64,000 nucleotides of DNA. Origin: Armatimonadota bacterium. GTDB taxonomy: Bacteria; Armatimonadota; Fimbriimonadia; Fimbriimonadales; Fimbriimonadaceae. A program made the translations under genes and the position numbers. The notes below the pieces were generated by a model. The model had not been told where the DNA came from, ran no database searches, and worked only from the letters and a program-made list of their open reading frames with translations. Location of the stretch: NCBI GenBank assembly GCA_018268395.1, contig JAFDWQ010000001.1, positions 520,306 to 584,305 of the forward strand. The letters run 5' to 3'. Shown in pieces: positions 17,415 to 25,855 of the stretch. The first letter of the stretch is position 1; each line of letters starts with the position of its first letter.

Positions 17415-17543
17415 CGGTGTCGTCCGGTTTACCTCACCTACAAGTTGCGTTCCGGAGCCATGGCAAGACACCGACCAAGAAAGAAAGTTCTTGGATTATT
17501 CGATAACATCCTGTAGACTGGGCCCGTTCGGGAGTGATCGGAG

Positions 17544-18563
17544 ATGACATTTGCCCTGTTTTTCGCCCTTGCCGCGGCACCGCCGTCCCTCTCGTTCGCC
17601 CAGTGCGACATCGACTTCGACGGCAGCACCGCGCAGGACTCCTCGTACGGCTTCGTCGTGTTGGACCATCAAGGTTTCAACGACGATATGTATCTGAACG
17701 TGAACGTCGACGGCCGATGGGAGGTCGAAAACGCTTTGGTCGTCGTCTCTCCACCGTTCGGCCAACAGCAGCGGCAAGGCTTCCACTTCAGTCTCGGCGT
17801 CCCGGACGGGACCGACGTCACGACCGTCATGACGGGGTACTCCGTGACGCCTGGCCCCGTCGCCGTTCCTCCGCCGTTAGCGACCGCCGCCCCTGTCGGG
17901 AGCAAGCTCGAAAGCGTGCGCGGGACCGCCGGCTCCGTCATCTTTCACACCCCTGCCAAGCCTTGGGTCGGTAAGACGAAGAAACTGCCCGTCGGATCGA
18001 AGGGCGAGATTACGGGCGTCCCCAACCAGCCGTGCGGCCCGAACCAGTGCGTCCCGACGGCGATCTCCAACCTGTTGAAGTGGCTCAAGTCCAAGTTTCC
18101 GGGCTGGAAGCTCCCTGACGACAAGACATCGATCCCCGCCATCGCCGCCGCGCTCGGTTGGGGGGCTACCGGCGTGCCCTTCAACCAGTGGGTGGAGGCC
18201 AAGCGTACGTTTCTCAAGCCCTTCGGCATCAAGACGACGAAGCACAACCAGAACGAAGGCGACGTCGACAAGATGATCATGGGCCTGAACTCGGGCATGT
18301 GCGTGATCGAGATGGAGGTCGGGATGGAGGACCAGGACGGTGGGCACTGCGTGGCCGTGACCTCGATGACCAAGCTCGAAGGAGGCAAGTGTCAAGTCAC
18401 GGTCGTTCATGATCCGGTCCAGAAGAACGGCGCGACCGACCCGGTCACGGAGACGATCACGTTCGAAATGAGCACCGGAAAAGTCACGGACGGGCCGCCT
18501 TGGGCGAAGGACAAAAAGGTCCACGGGTTCGCGATGGAATGCATGCCGATGGTGAAAAAGTAG
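17544..18563 (+). CDS. Secreted papain-like (C39-type) cysteine peptidase candidate
   Basis: This 339-residue protein has a signal peptide (residues 1-20). An N-terminal region of about 130 residues leads to a domain with the marks of a papain-like fold: NQPCGPNQCVPTAISN with candidate nucleophile Cys169 (or Cys164), GGHCVAV with His268 and VVHDPV with Asp290. The order Cys, His, Asp fits C39-like and related bacterial cysteine peptidases. No transporter lies next to it, so a free secreted hydrolase is more likely than a bacteriocin-leader peptidase. A TAGACT box near 17515 and GGAG close to the ATG suggest its own promoter. Confidence 0.7.
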   Translation: MTFALFFALAAAPPSLSFAQCDIDFDGSTAQDSSYGFVVLDHQGFNDDMYLNVNVDGRWEVENALVVVSPPFGQQQRQGFHFSLGVPDGTDVTTVMTGYSVTPGPVAVPPPLATAAPVGSKLESVRGTAGSVIFHTPAKPWVGKTKKLPVGSKGEITGVPNQPCGPNQCVPTAISNLLKWLKSKFPGWKLPDDKTSIPAIAAALGWGATGVPFNQWVEAKRTFLKPFGIKTTKHNQNEGDVDKMIMGLNSGMCVIEMEVGMEDQDGGHCVAVTSMTKLEGGKCQVTVVHDPVQKNGATDPVTETITFEMSTGKVTDGPPWAKDKKVHGFAMECMPMVKK

Positions 18564-18636
18564 CGGAGCGGACCGACGTCCTGGCCGCATCCGGTCGCGC
18601 GCCGGCCCTTAGGTCAAAATGCGGCCAGGAGTCGTC

Positions 18637-19092
18637 GTGAATTCCGAGTTCGACCGTCATGTCCTAGACCATATTTCGGCGATCGAACTATCGCCAGAGG
18701 AGGTCCGCTCCGTCCTTGAGCGCTTGGGCCGAGTCGAGTTCGGACTAGAGGATAAGTCCACGGTCGGCGACATCGTCGAAGCGACCAGTGCCGATCCGAC
18801 CGATGTCCTGACCGCCCTCCAACTGGTGAGGGGGACAGACCTTACCGAACACTACGGCGCGAGGTTGGACGATCACGAGAGCAGGCTGACGGGCCTCGAG
18901 TCGTCTCGAACCCACGGGCCGTCGCCCCACCCGCTCGAAAAGAAGACCGACGCGATGCTTGGCCTGTTGAAAATGCAGGAAGTCGAGTCGCTTCAGAGGC
19001 AGAAGCAGGCCGCGACGTACTTGGTCGTCCTCGTCGTCATCGGTGCGGTCTTCGCTTTGCTCGTGCTCGTCCAGTTCGCAGGCCGGGTCTGA
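18637..19092 (+). CDS. Small tail-anchored membrane protein, unknown
   Basis: I do not recognise this protein of about 151 residues. The N-terminal half is acidic and helical and could be a winged-helix-like or coiled domain (SPEEVRSVLERLGRVE). The end has one strong membrane helix, YLVVLVVIGAVFALLVLV, leaving a very short tail, so it is probably tail-anchored with the bulk in the cytoplasm. The GTG at 18637 has AGGAG 5 nt before it and is preferred to the ATG at 18619. It lies between the secreted protease candidate and the CsgG-like gene, both on the same strand. Confidence 0.65.
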   Translation: MNSEFDRHVLDHISAIELSPEEVRSVLERLGRVEFGLEDKSTVGDIVEATSADPTDVLTALQLVRGTDLTEHYGARLDDHESRLTGLESSRTHGPSPHPLEKKTDAMLGLLKMQEVESLQRQKQAATYLVVLVVIGAVFALLVLVQFAGRV

Positions 19093-19131
19093 AGCGCCCG
19101 GTCTGTCCGTGAGCCTGTCCGAACCTCCTGC

Positions 19132-19137
19132 TACACT
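19132..19137 (+). promoter_or_regulatory. -10-like box, leaderless start of csgG-like gene
   Basis: TACACT ends 6 nt before the ATG at 19144, with no Shine-Dalgarno sequence in between. This is the same spacing as at the xylulokinase, exopolyphosphatase, rimO and moxR genes. Confidence 0.5.
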
Positions 19138-19143
19138 CGAAGC

Positions 19144-20055
19144 ATGAAGAGGACGCTCGCCCTCGCCTTCCTGTTGTCCGCGTCGCTGCTCACCGCGACC
19201 GCACACGGACAGGAGAAACGGCTCAAGTTGCGGCTCGCGGTCGCACCGATCGACTGGTCGTTCGCGGAATCGTGGAACGTGCCGCAAGGCTTCCAAACCG
19301 GCATCTACGAGAAACTCGTCAAGAAGCTGCTCGATACGGGCCGCTTCATCGTGCTCGAACGGGAAGCACTCGACGCTCTGCTGAAGGAGCAGGCGATCAA
19401 GGAAGAGAACACGGGTCAGAGTCAAAAGGGCAAGATCGTTCCGGCGCAAGCCCTTGTCCAAGGCAAGATCACAGACTTTGAGGTCGCGAACAAGGGCGGT
19501 GGGGGCGGGGTCAGCATCGGCGGCGTCCGGGTCGGCGCGAGCGCGAGTGAAGCGATCGTCAAGATCAACGTCCGGCTGTTCGACGTCGACACGAGCGAAG
19601 TCTTGATCAGCGATACGGCCGACGGCCATGCGGCCGCCGGCGGCGTCCGGATCGGCGCGAACATCGGCAACGCCTATACGGACTTCGAATCCTTCCAGAA
19701 GTCCCCTCTTGGAAAGGCGACGACGACGGCCATCGACAAGACCGTAGAAATGGTCGTCAAAAAGCTCGAAAAACGGCCCTGGTCGTGCAAGATCGCCGAC
19801 GTCGACACGTCGGCGAAAGAGATTTCGATCAACGCCGGCTCCGAATCTGGCGTCCAGGTCGGCGACACGTTCGAAGTCCGTCGGGTGACCAAGGTCATCA
19901 AGGATCCCGAGACGGGCGAAATCATCGGCAAGAAGACGCAGAAGGTCGGTCTCGTCAAGGTCACCGACGTCGAAAAGAAGATCTCGACCTGCACGATCGT
20001 CGAAGGCGACGCGTTCGAAGTCGGGGACGTCGTCTCTGAAGCCACGAAAGGCTGA
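19144..20055 (+). CDS. CsgG-like protein with FlgT-like C-terminal domain
   Basis: This 303-residue exported protein has a signal peptide ending AHGQ. Residues about 27-210 look like a CsgG/curli-assembly-type domain: KLRLAVAPIDWS, IYEKLVKKLLDTGRFIVLER, ALVQGKITDFEV, and a Gly-rich IGGVRVG. The C-terminal 90 residues (AGSESGVQVGDTFEVRR, EGDAFEVGDVV) resemble the SH3-like end of flagellar FlgT. Without a lipobox Cys it is unlikely to form a CsgG pore in the usual way. A second protein with the same two-domain plan is encoded at 33971-35866. The TACACT box 6 nt before the ATG suggests a leaderless mRNA. Confidence 0.78.
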   Translation: MKRTLALAFLLSASLLTATAHGQEKRLKLRLAVAPIDWSFAESWNVPQGFQTGIYEKLVKKLLDTGRFIVLEREALDALLKEQAIKEENTGQSQKGKIVPAQALVQGKITDFEVANKGGGGGVSIGGVRVGASASEAIVKINVRLFDVDTSEVLISDTADGHAAAGGVRIGANIGNAYTDFESFQKSPLGKATTTAIDKTVEMVVKKLEKRPWSCKIADVDTSAKEISINAGSESGVQVGDTFEVRRVTKVIKDPETGEIIGKKTQKVGLVKVTDVEKKISTCTIVEGDAFEVGDVVSEATKG

Positions 20056-20061
20056 TGCGCC

Positions 20062-21123
20062 TTAGCGGCCGCCTTCGCGCGGGCGCAAGATCCATCCTGC
20101 TTCCTGGCGGACGGCCTTCAACAGGCCGCCGGCCAGTGTCACGAGGGGGTCAGAAGCCGTGAACGCGCTCAAGACGGCCATGAGCGTCCGAGGGCTGAAC
20201 CTACGCTCCCGGCTGATGACATAGATCGGCTCCCAGGCGTCCGGCCGGAACTTCGACTTGAATCTGTCCAGCCCGTCGAAGTCATAGAACCGCTTCAAAT
20301 GGGCCCTGGACCAAGCGGACAGGCCCCTGAGCCAAGCCGGATTGACTGTCGCTGCGACCCCCGCGTGGGTCGAGAGCGGCACCATGCCCATCGTTACGAA
20401 GGCGGCGCCGTCGGCTGCCACCGCCTCGACCGCCGTGGTCAACGCCAGTTCGACCGTGCCGTTCACCGCACCGTTGCCTCGGACGAACATTTCTGTCAGC
20501 CAGCCGTTCCGAGAGGGTACGGGCGCCATCGCTACGAACCCGACCGGTCGGCTGTCGCGCAGGGCCACGAACACCCTACGGCCGACCGGATCGTCGAGAA
20601 TGGCGGGCTCGACCAAGAAGTGAAGAGGCGGCAAACCCCGCGTCGACAGCCAGTCTTCGAGGCACGCCTGTAAGTCCGGATTGCCGGCGACTTCCGAGAT
20701 CGGCCACTCCTCAACGGTCACGCCTTTGTTCCGGGCACGGGAAAGCTGGGCACGCAAGGTGCCGTGTCCGAGCAGGGCCGCTGACCAGGATTCCGGCCGC
20801 CAAACGGGCTGGGCGCCCATGACGACGATGCTGCTGTCCCCTCGTCCCGCGAAGTACCCGTGCAACCTCGCTTCCGCTCCGAAATAGCAGGTCGGAGACC
20901 GGCCGTCGGCCGCTTCCCACTCTTGGACGACCTTGTCGAGGTCTGCCAACGGGCAGACGGGGGCTCCGGCCACGACCCGGACGCCCTTCCGCCTGACGAA
21001 CCCGACGGCCGCATCGGTGCGTCCTGAAGTCCAGGTCGACATTCCCGGGTTCAGGATCTGCCAGCAAGTCGTGTTCCAACCGTGCGTGGAAACGATTTCG
21101 CGAACGTGCGGGTCGGCGGCCAC
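20062..21123 (-). CDS. DUF2156 / phosphatidylglycerol lysyltransferase C-terminal-like protein
   Basis: This protein of about 353 residues resembles the DUF2156 (GNAT-type) domain found at the C-terminus of MprF phosphatidylglycerol lysyltransferases: CYFGAEARLHG, QLSRARNKGVTVEEW, GFVAMAPVPSRNGWLTEMF, FVTMGMVPLSTH, and a final KSKFRPDAWEPIYV. It lacks the MprF membrane domain, so it may be a soluble aminoacyl or acyl transferase. The GTG at 21123 comes 2 nt after the stop of a small membrane-protein gene, which suggests coupled translation. A longer open frame upstream is antisense-like and rejected. Confidence 0.8.
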   Translation of the reverse strand: MAADPHVREIVSTHGWNTTCWQILNPGMSTWTSGRTDAAVGFVRRKGVRVVAGAPVCPLADLDKVVQEWEAADGRSPTCYFGAEARLHGYFAGRGDSSIVVMGAQPVWRPESWSAALLGHGTLRAQLSRARNKGVTVEEWPISEVAGNPDLQACLEDWLSTRGLPPLHFLVEPAILDDPVGRRVFVALRDSRPVGFVAMAPVPSRNGWLTEMFVRGNGAVNGTVELALTTAVEAVAADGAAFVTMGMVPLSTHAGVAATVNPAWLRGLSAWSRAHLKRFYDFDGLDRFKSKFRPDAWEPIYVISRERRFSPRTLMAVLSAFTASDPLVTLAGGLLKAVRQEAGWILRPREGGR

Positions 21124-21125
21124 AG

Positions 21126-21296
21126 TCAGCCTGACGCCCTGCCGATGGTGGTTTGCAGAACCGCGGGGCCAAGGGCCGAAACGCCGTCCCGCCGTGGCGC
21201 GGGCTTGTTCGCCTCCGACGTCGCGACCATGCCCGCCCATACGAGCAGGACGGCGCAAACGACCACGATCAGGATCGACACCGTCCTCCTCGACAT
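21126..21296 (-). CDS. Small single-pass membrane protein
   Basis: This 56-residue protein has a basic start (MSRRT), one clear membrane helix (VSILIVVVCAVLLVWAGMVA) and a short polar tail. It is supported by a consensus TATAAT 7 nt before the ATG and by its 2-nt spacing to the DUF2156 gene. The family is unknown. It may anchor or regulate the neighbouring transferase. Coding status is likely but not certain because of its size. Confidence 0.5.
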   Translation of the reverse strand: MSRRTVSILIVVVCAVLLVWAGMVATSEANKPAPRRDGVSALGPAVLQTTIGRASG

Positions 21297-21303
21297 GTCC
21301 ACG

Positions 21304-21309
21304 ATTATA
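21304..21309 (-). promoter_or_regulatory. Consensus TATAAT box for the small membrane protein/DUF2156 pair
   Basis: A perfect TATAAT on the minus strand ends 7 nt before the ATG at 21296. There is no Shine-Dalgarno sequence, so transcription should start at or next to the ATG. Confidence 0.55.
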
Positions 21310-21379
21310 GATGGCCCGGTCAAGGGGCTCACGGAACCTCACATCGTAAGGCGCTACGGACAGGACGCTTCGGCCGCGC

Positions 21380-22132
21380 TCAGTGCCGACGGTGCGTTTT
21401 AAAGAACTCGGCGATCAGTTTTGGCCCCTCGGCCCTGGGGTACTCGTGACCGCCAGGGTGGAAATAAGCGACGACGTCGTTCCCGTCCTTGCCCTTGAAC
21501 ATCGTCGCGTACGTTCCGACCTTCTCGCCTTGGCCCTGACAGCCGTTCTTCCGCTTGACGGCGTCGACCGTCAGGCGCTGCCCGGTGAAATTGACGATCG
21601 GGTCCTTCTGTCCGGCAATGTGGAACAGGGGCTTCGGCGTCGATGCCAGAAGGGCTCCTGGCGATCCACTGGGAGCAAAGGCGGCGAAGAGCTCGCCGCG
21701 TTCTGACCAGAGGACATATGTAAAGCGTCCTCCGTTCGAATGGCCCATGCTGTAGACCCTGTCGAGGTCGACCGCGAAGCGCTTCGTCACGTCGGCATAG
21801 ACGGCATCGAAGAAGGCGACGTCACGGCCGTTCTCGTCCGAGGGTTTCTGCTGCCATCCGTTCTTTTTCCCTTCGGGGTCGGTCATCCCGGCCGTGGGGA
21901 GGCCCTGCATATAGACCACGACCGCTTCCGGCCAGACCTCGTGCATTTGGAAGGAGTTCGCCGCGTTCCTCATATTGCCTCCGTGGCCGTGGAATCCGAA
22001 GACGAGAGGAGGGTGGGCGCCAGGACGTGACGGTGCGAAGACCGTCGCGATCCGGGACACGCCGCCGACGGTGTAGGTCTTGACCTCAGGGGCCGAGGTC
22101 GTCAAGAGCGACAGCAGCGCACAGCACAGCAT
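21380..22132 (-). CDS. Secreted alpha/beta-hydrolase (LpqC/PHB depolymerase-like esterase)
   Basis: This protein of about 250 residues has a short signal peptide and an alpha/beta-hydrolase fold of the LpqC / polyhydroxybutyrate depolymerase-like class. The nucleophile elbow reads GHSNGG, the oxyanion region FGFHGHGGN, the acidic residue follows in AGQKDPIVNF, and the catalytic His is likely in HPGGHEYP. Substrates of this group include feruloyl or acetyl esters and polyesters; which applies is not clear. The ATG at 22132 was chosen; a GTG at 22144 is also in frame. Confidence 0.83.
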   Translation of the reverse strand: MLCCALLSLLTTSAPEVKTYTVGGVSRIATVFAPSRPGAHPPLVFGFHGHGGNMRNAANSFQMHEVWPEAVVVYMQGLPTAGMTDPEGKKNGWQQKPSDENGRDVAFFDAVYADVTKRFAVDLDRVYSMGHSNGGRFTYVLWSERGELFAAFAPSGSPGALLASTPKPLFHIAGQKDPIVNFTGQRLTVDAVKRKNGCQGQGEKVGTYATMFKGKDGNDVVAYFHPGGHEYPRAEGPKLIAEFFKTHRRH

Positions 22133-22167
22133 TTCGGAAAGCACAAACGGCTAACGGCGCGCTTTGT

Positions 22168-23148
22168 TCACCGGACTTTGGGCGTTTCTCCAGGGCTGCC
22201 GAGAACGGCGGCAGTCTCTGGAACCCAGACCATGTCGTTGGCGCCCAGTTCGGACGGAAGCGATAAGGGCTGTCGCAACCAATCGGGGTCCGGTTCGACT
22301 TTGCGGAGCTCCATGATCTCCGAAAGGCCCGCCAAAAAGGCGTCGACGACCCGCGGATCGAAGTGCTTCCCGCTAAAGCCCACGATGAAACCGCAAGCAC
22401 GGTCGGCCGTCCAGGCGCTCTTGTACGACCTTTCGGACGTCAGGGCGTCGAACACGTCGCAAACGGCGACGATCCGCCCTTCCAGAGGGATCTCCTCGCC
22501 TTGGAGGGCGTACGGATAGCCCGTCCCGTCCCATTTTTCGTGGTGGTACAGGGAGACCGACCTCGCCATCATCAGGAGCGGGTGGTCAGAACCACTGAGG
22601 AGGTGAGCGCCGTAGAGCACGTGCTTCTCCATGATCCGACGTTCTTCCGGCGTCAGGGAGCCCTCCTTGGACAGGATCGAGTCGGGTATCCCGATCTTGC
22701 CGATGTCGTGGAGGACGGCCGCGTGGCCGAGAAGCTCGCACTGATCGGTGTTCAGACCCATCCGGCGTGCTATGATCTCGCTGCTCTTTCCGATCCGGTA
22801 GTTGTGCCCTCCCTGAAGGTCGTCTTTGTACTCGGCGGCCAATGCCAACCGGTTGACGAGGTCGAGCTTCGCTTGCATCTCCGCCTCGTGGGTATCGGCG
22901 ATGTCCGTCAGGATCCGCCGGACGTACAAGTACAGGAGGACGCCGATCGCGGCGATGAAGGCGAAGCCTTTGAGGATCTCGACCGCGAAACGCCGCGCAT
23001 CGTCGGCAGGGGCAAACCACATGACCAGGCTAGTGGCCGATATCCAGACCACGCCACCGACGAACGCCCAAAAAGCCACCTTCGCGGCCGTAGCGGCCGG
23101 AGAGTGCGGCCTCTTACGGACCTTCGTCGCCTTCGGAACCCTTGCCAA
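22168..23148 (-). CDS. Membrane-anchored HD-GYP domain phosphodiesterase
   Basis: This 326-residue protein has two membrane segments (about 23-46 and 60-77) followed by an HD-GYP domain, which typically hydrolyses cyclic di-GMP. The signature is complete: HAAVLHDIGKIGIPDSIL, then HHEKWDGTGYPYAL. No sensor domain other than the membrane hairpin is present. The start is TTG at 23148 (MARVPKATKVRKR), which gives a basic cytoplasmic N-terminus; the region has no strong Shine-Dalgarno sequence. It probably controls motility or surface traits; a flagellin gene occurs at the end of the window. Confidence 0.9.
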   Translation of the reverse strand: MARVPKATKVRKRPHSPAATAAKVAFWAFVGGVVWISATSLVMWFAPADDARRFAVEILKGFAFIAAIGVLLYLYVRRILTDIADTHEAEMQAKLDLVNRLALAAEYKDDLQGGHNYRIGKSSEIIARRMGLNTDQCELLGHAAVLHDIGKIGIPDSILSKEGSLTPEERRIMEKHVLYGAHLLSGSDHPLLMMARSVSLYHHEKWDGTGYPYALQGEEIPLEGRIVAVCDVFDALTSERSYKSAWTADRACGFIVGFSGKHFDPRVVDAFLAGLSEIMELRKVEPDPDWLRQPLSLPSELGANDMVWVPETAAVLGSPGETPKVR

Positions 23149-23206
23149 GTGGAACCTACTTCAAGATACGTTCCGGCCGGCCCGAACGGTTCAGGCCGTG
23201 ATCGTT

Positions 23207-24874
23207 TCAGGTGCGCCGAGCCAGGAGTTCGGCCGCATTGGCCACTGCCGACTCTCCGACGCGTTCGCCCGCAAGCATCCTCGCGATCTCAAGGACTCGT
23301 CCTTCGCCTTCGAGACGATGGACGTTCGTGATCGTTCGGCCGCCCTCGACCCGCTTCTCGATGTGGAACTGGACGTCGGCCTGCGCCGCGATCTGCGGCA
23401 GGTGAGTGATGACGATGACTTGGTAGTGCTCTGCGAGCCGGGACAGCTTGACGGCCGTGACGGCGGCCGCTTTGCCGCTCAGGCCGGTATCGACCTCGTC
23501 GAATATCAGAGTGGGGACACCCGCCCGACCCGCCCCTGCGACTTTGACCGCCAGCATGAGGCGTGAAATCTCGCCCCCGCTCGCGACTTTGATCAAGGGC
23601 TTGAGCGGTTCGCCCGGGTTCGCGGTGAACAGGAACGTCACCAGGTCTGCACCCGAGGCGTCGACCGCTTTGGGCTCGATCGCGACCGTGAACTCTGCCT
23701 TCTCCATGGCCAATTCACGGACTTCGGCCGTCACGAGAGAGGCGAACTCGACCGCTTTCGCCCTGCGAACGGCCGTTAGCCGGACCGCTGCTTCGGCCAA
23801 TGACGATTCCGCCTCATCGAGCTGTCTTACGACCTCGTCGACGCTGACCGACGTGTCGCCCAGTTCGGCAAGTTCCGCCTTCGCCGCTTCGCAATGGTCC
23901 AGCACTGCGGATTCGTCGTCCCCGTACTTCCGTAAGAGCCTTTTGACGGCGTCCATCCTCTCGACCGCCCGCTCGAGCCCGGCCGGATCGATGTCAAGGG
24001 AGTCGAAGTACTCGGAGAGCCCGTTGCCCGATTCTTGCAGGTAGATCAATGCGTCGCGGACCGGTTTGGCCACGTCCTCGGCCCCAGGATCAAGCGTGGC
24101 GAGCTGTTCCAACTCCTTCAAGGCCTGACCCGTCCTGTCGAGTGCAGAACCTTCTTCCGTCACGAGCAGACCAAGGGCGGCTTGAGTGCCCTGCTTGAGC
24201 CGTTCCGCATGCCTCATCCGTTCGATCGACGCTTCCAGTTCCAGCGACTCTCCCGGGCGCGGCGAGACGCTTTCGATCTCTTCGACTTGGAACGCGAGGA
24301 GGTCTAGTCGCTGCTCACGGTCGCGCTGCCCGGCCCTCAAAGCTTGAAGGCGGCGCTTCAGGGATTCGGCCTTAAGGTACGAATCGGCCACGACGGCGCA
24401 GGCCTGAGAGGCTTCTTCACCGATCCATTCGTCCAGAAATTCGATCTGCCTTTCAGGGGCTAACAGGGCTTGATGATCGTGCTGGCCATGGATGTCGGCC
24501 AACAACGTCCCGACTTCCCGAAGCGTACTGACTGACACCAGTCTACCGTTTAACCGGACGGTGGAACGGCCCTCTTGGCTCACGTCGCGCTGGACTGCGA
24601 GCCTTCCGTCTTCAAGGTCGACGCCGAGTTCGGCACAACGGACAAGGGCAGGCGCGTTGCCCGCAAGATCGGCCAAGAGCGAGACGTTCCCTTTCGACGC
24701 GCCCGTCCGGACGAGCGACGAATCCGCCCTGTCGCCGAGCGCCAACGAGATCGAATCGGACAAGAGCGACTTGCCGGCGCCCGTTTCTCCCGTGAGGGCG
24801 GTGAAGCCGGGGCCCAACGACAAGGACGCCCTCTCGATGATCGCTATGTCTTCGACGCCGAGCTCCAGAAGCAT
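23207..24874 (-). CDS. recN: DNA repair protein RecN
   Basis: This 555-residue SMC-like ATPase of double-strand-break repair starts MLLELGVEDIAIIERASLSL, with Walker A TGETGAGKSLL near residue 34. It has a long central coiled coil and the C-terminal SGGEISRLMLA signature with Walker B LIFDEVDTGLSGKAA. Length and order fit RecN well. The open frame extends upstream only as antisense of the cation efflux gene; the ATG at 24874 is the conserved start. It diverges from the cation efflux gene across a 30-nt gap. Confidence 0.97.
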   Translation of the reverse strand: MLLELGVEDIAIIERASLSLGPGFTALTGETGAGKSLLSDSISLALGDRADSSLVRTGASKGNVSLLADLAGNAPALVRCAELGVDLEDGRLAVQRDVSQEGRSTVRLNGRLVSVSTLREVGTLLADIHGQHDHQALLAPERQIEFLDEWIGEEASQACAVVADSYLKAESLKRRLQALRAGQRDREQRLDLLAFQVEEIESVSPRPGESLELEASIERMRHAERLKQGTQAALGLLVTEEGSALDRTGQALKELEQLATLDPGAEDVAKPVRDALIYLQESGNGLSEYFDSLDIDPAGLERAVERMDAVKRLLRKYGDDESAVLDHCEAAKAELAELGDTSVSVDEVVRQLDEAESSLAEAAVRLTAVRRAKAVEFASLVTAEVRELAMEKAEFTVAIEPKAVDASGADLVTFLFTANPGEPLKPLIKVASGGEISRLMLAVKVAGAGRAGVPTLIFDEVDTGLSGKAAAVTAVKLSRLAEHYQVIVITHLPQIAAQADVQFHIEKRVEGGRTITNVHRLEGEGRVLEIARMLAGERVGESAVANAAELLARRT

Positions 24875-24904
24875 CTCTATGAAAGACGATACCGGAGTGC
24901 CAAA

Positions 24905-25855
24905 ATGACCTTGTTGGACACGGCCCTCCCGACCCGTACGGCCCAAAGGGCGGCCGTCATAGCGGTGACGTCCGCGACCGTGATCGTCGCCTTCAAGCTC
25001 GTGGCGGCAGCGATAAGCGGCAGTATCGCCGTCCTCGCCGAAGCGCTCCAATCGACGCTCGACGTCGCGATGTCCCTGAGCGCCCTTTGGGCGATCCGGA
25101 TCGGCTCGAAGCCCGCCGACGAGGACCACCCGTTCGGCCACGGAAAAGCCGAAGTCCTACTCAGTGCCTTTCAAATGGTCATGGTCGTCGTGACCGCCCT
25201 CGTGATCTCCTGGCAAGCCGCCCTGCGGCTTCACGAGCCGCGCGAGGTCCAGCCACTTTGGGGCATGGCTGCGATGGGCTATTCGATCGCGGCCAACGCC
25301 GGCATGATCGTCTATCTGCGCCGCATCGCCCGCCAGACGGGGTCGACGGCCCTCCTGGGGGAGGCTTCGCACCTCATCGGTGACTCATTGGCCTGCGCGG
25401 GGGTGCTCGCCGGTTTAGCCGCCTATGCCCTGACGGGTTGGTCCCCGATCGACCCCTTGCTCGCGATCGGCTTTACGCTCCTCGGCGCCTTTTTCGCCGT
25501 CCGTCAACTCCGGTCCTTGGTTCACGCCCTCATGGACGGAGCTTTGCCTCCTCACGAACTGGAACTGATCGCCACGACTTTGGAGCGCCATCCGGAATCG
25601 CGAGGCTTCCACAACGTCCGGACACGGAGCATCGGTTCCCGCCGAGACGTCAACCTCCATGTCCTTCTCGACGACGATCTCAGCTTCGTCCGGGCCCACG
25701 AGATCGCCGAGCACATCGAAAGCGAACTCGGCAGGGCCCTCGGAAGCGCCGTCGTGACCGTCCATTACGAACCTTATGAGGCGGAGATGGAGCACAGGCG
25801 GACAGTCCACGGCGACGGACCCGCCCGCCCCCCGTCCGGTACCATCCCCTCGTGA
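24905..25855 (+). CDS. Cation diffusion facilitator family transporter
   Basis: This 316-residue CDF-family divalent-metal exporter has about six membrane segments and a cytoplasmic C-terminal domain ending in HYEP-type metal ligands. Marker motifs are DEDHPFGHGKAEV and, in the fifth helix, EASHLIGDSLA with the H-x3-D site. In the second helix the usual metal-site residue is Gln (LQSTLD), so the site is partly altered. The metal is not predictable. It is preceded by GGAG and ends with a 4-nt overlap into nadB, an unexpected operon partner. Confidence 0.9.
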   Translation: MTLLDTALPTRTAQRAAVIAVTSATVIVAFKLVAAAISGSIAVLAEALQSTLDVAMSLSALWAIRIGSKPADEDHPFGHGKAEVLLSAFQMVMVVVTALVISWQAALRLHEPREVQPLWGMAAMGYSIAANAGMIVYLRRIARQTGSTALLGEASHLIGDSLACAGVLAGLAAYALTGWSPIDPLLAIGFTLLGAFFAVRQLRSLVHALMDGALPPHELELIATTLERHPESRGFHNVRTRSIGSRRDVNLHVLLDDDLSFVRAHEIAEHIESELGRALGSAVVTVHYEPYEAEMEHRRTVHGDGPARPPSGTIPS

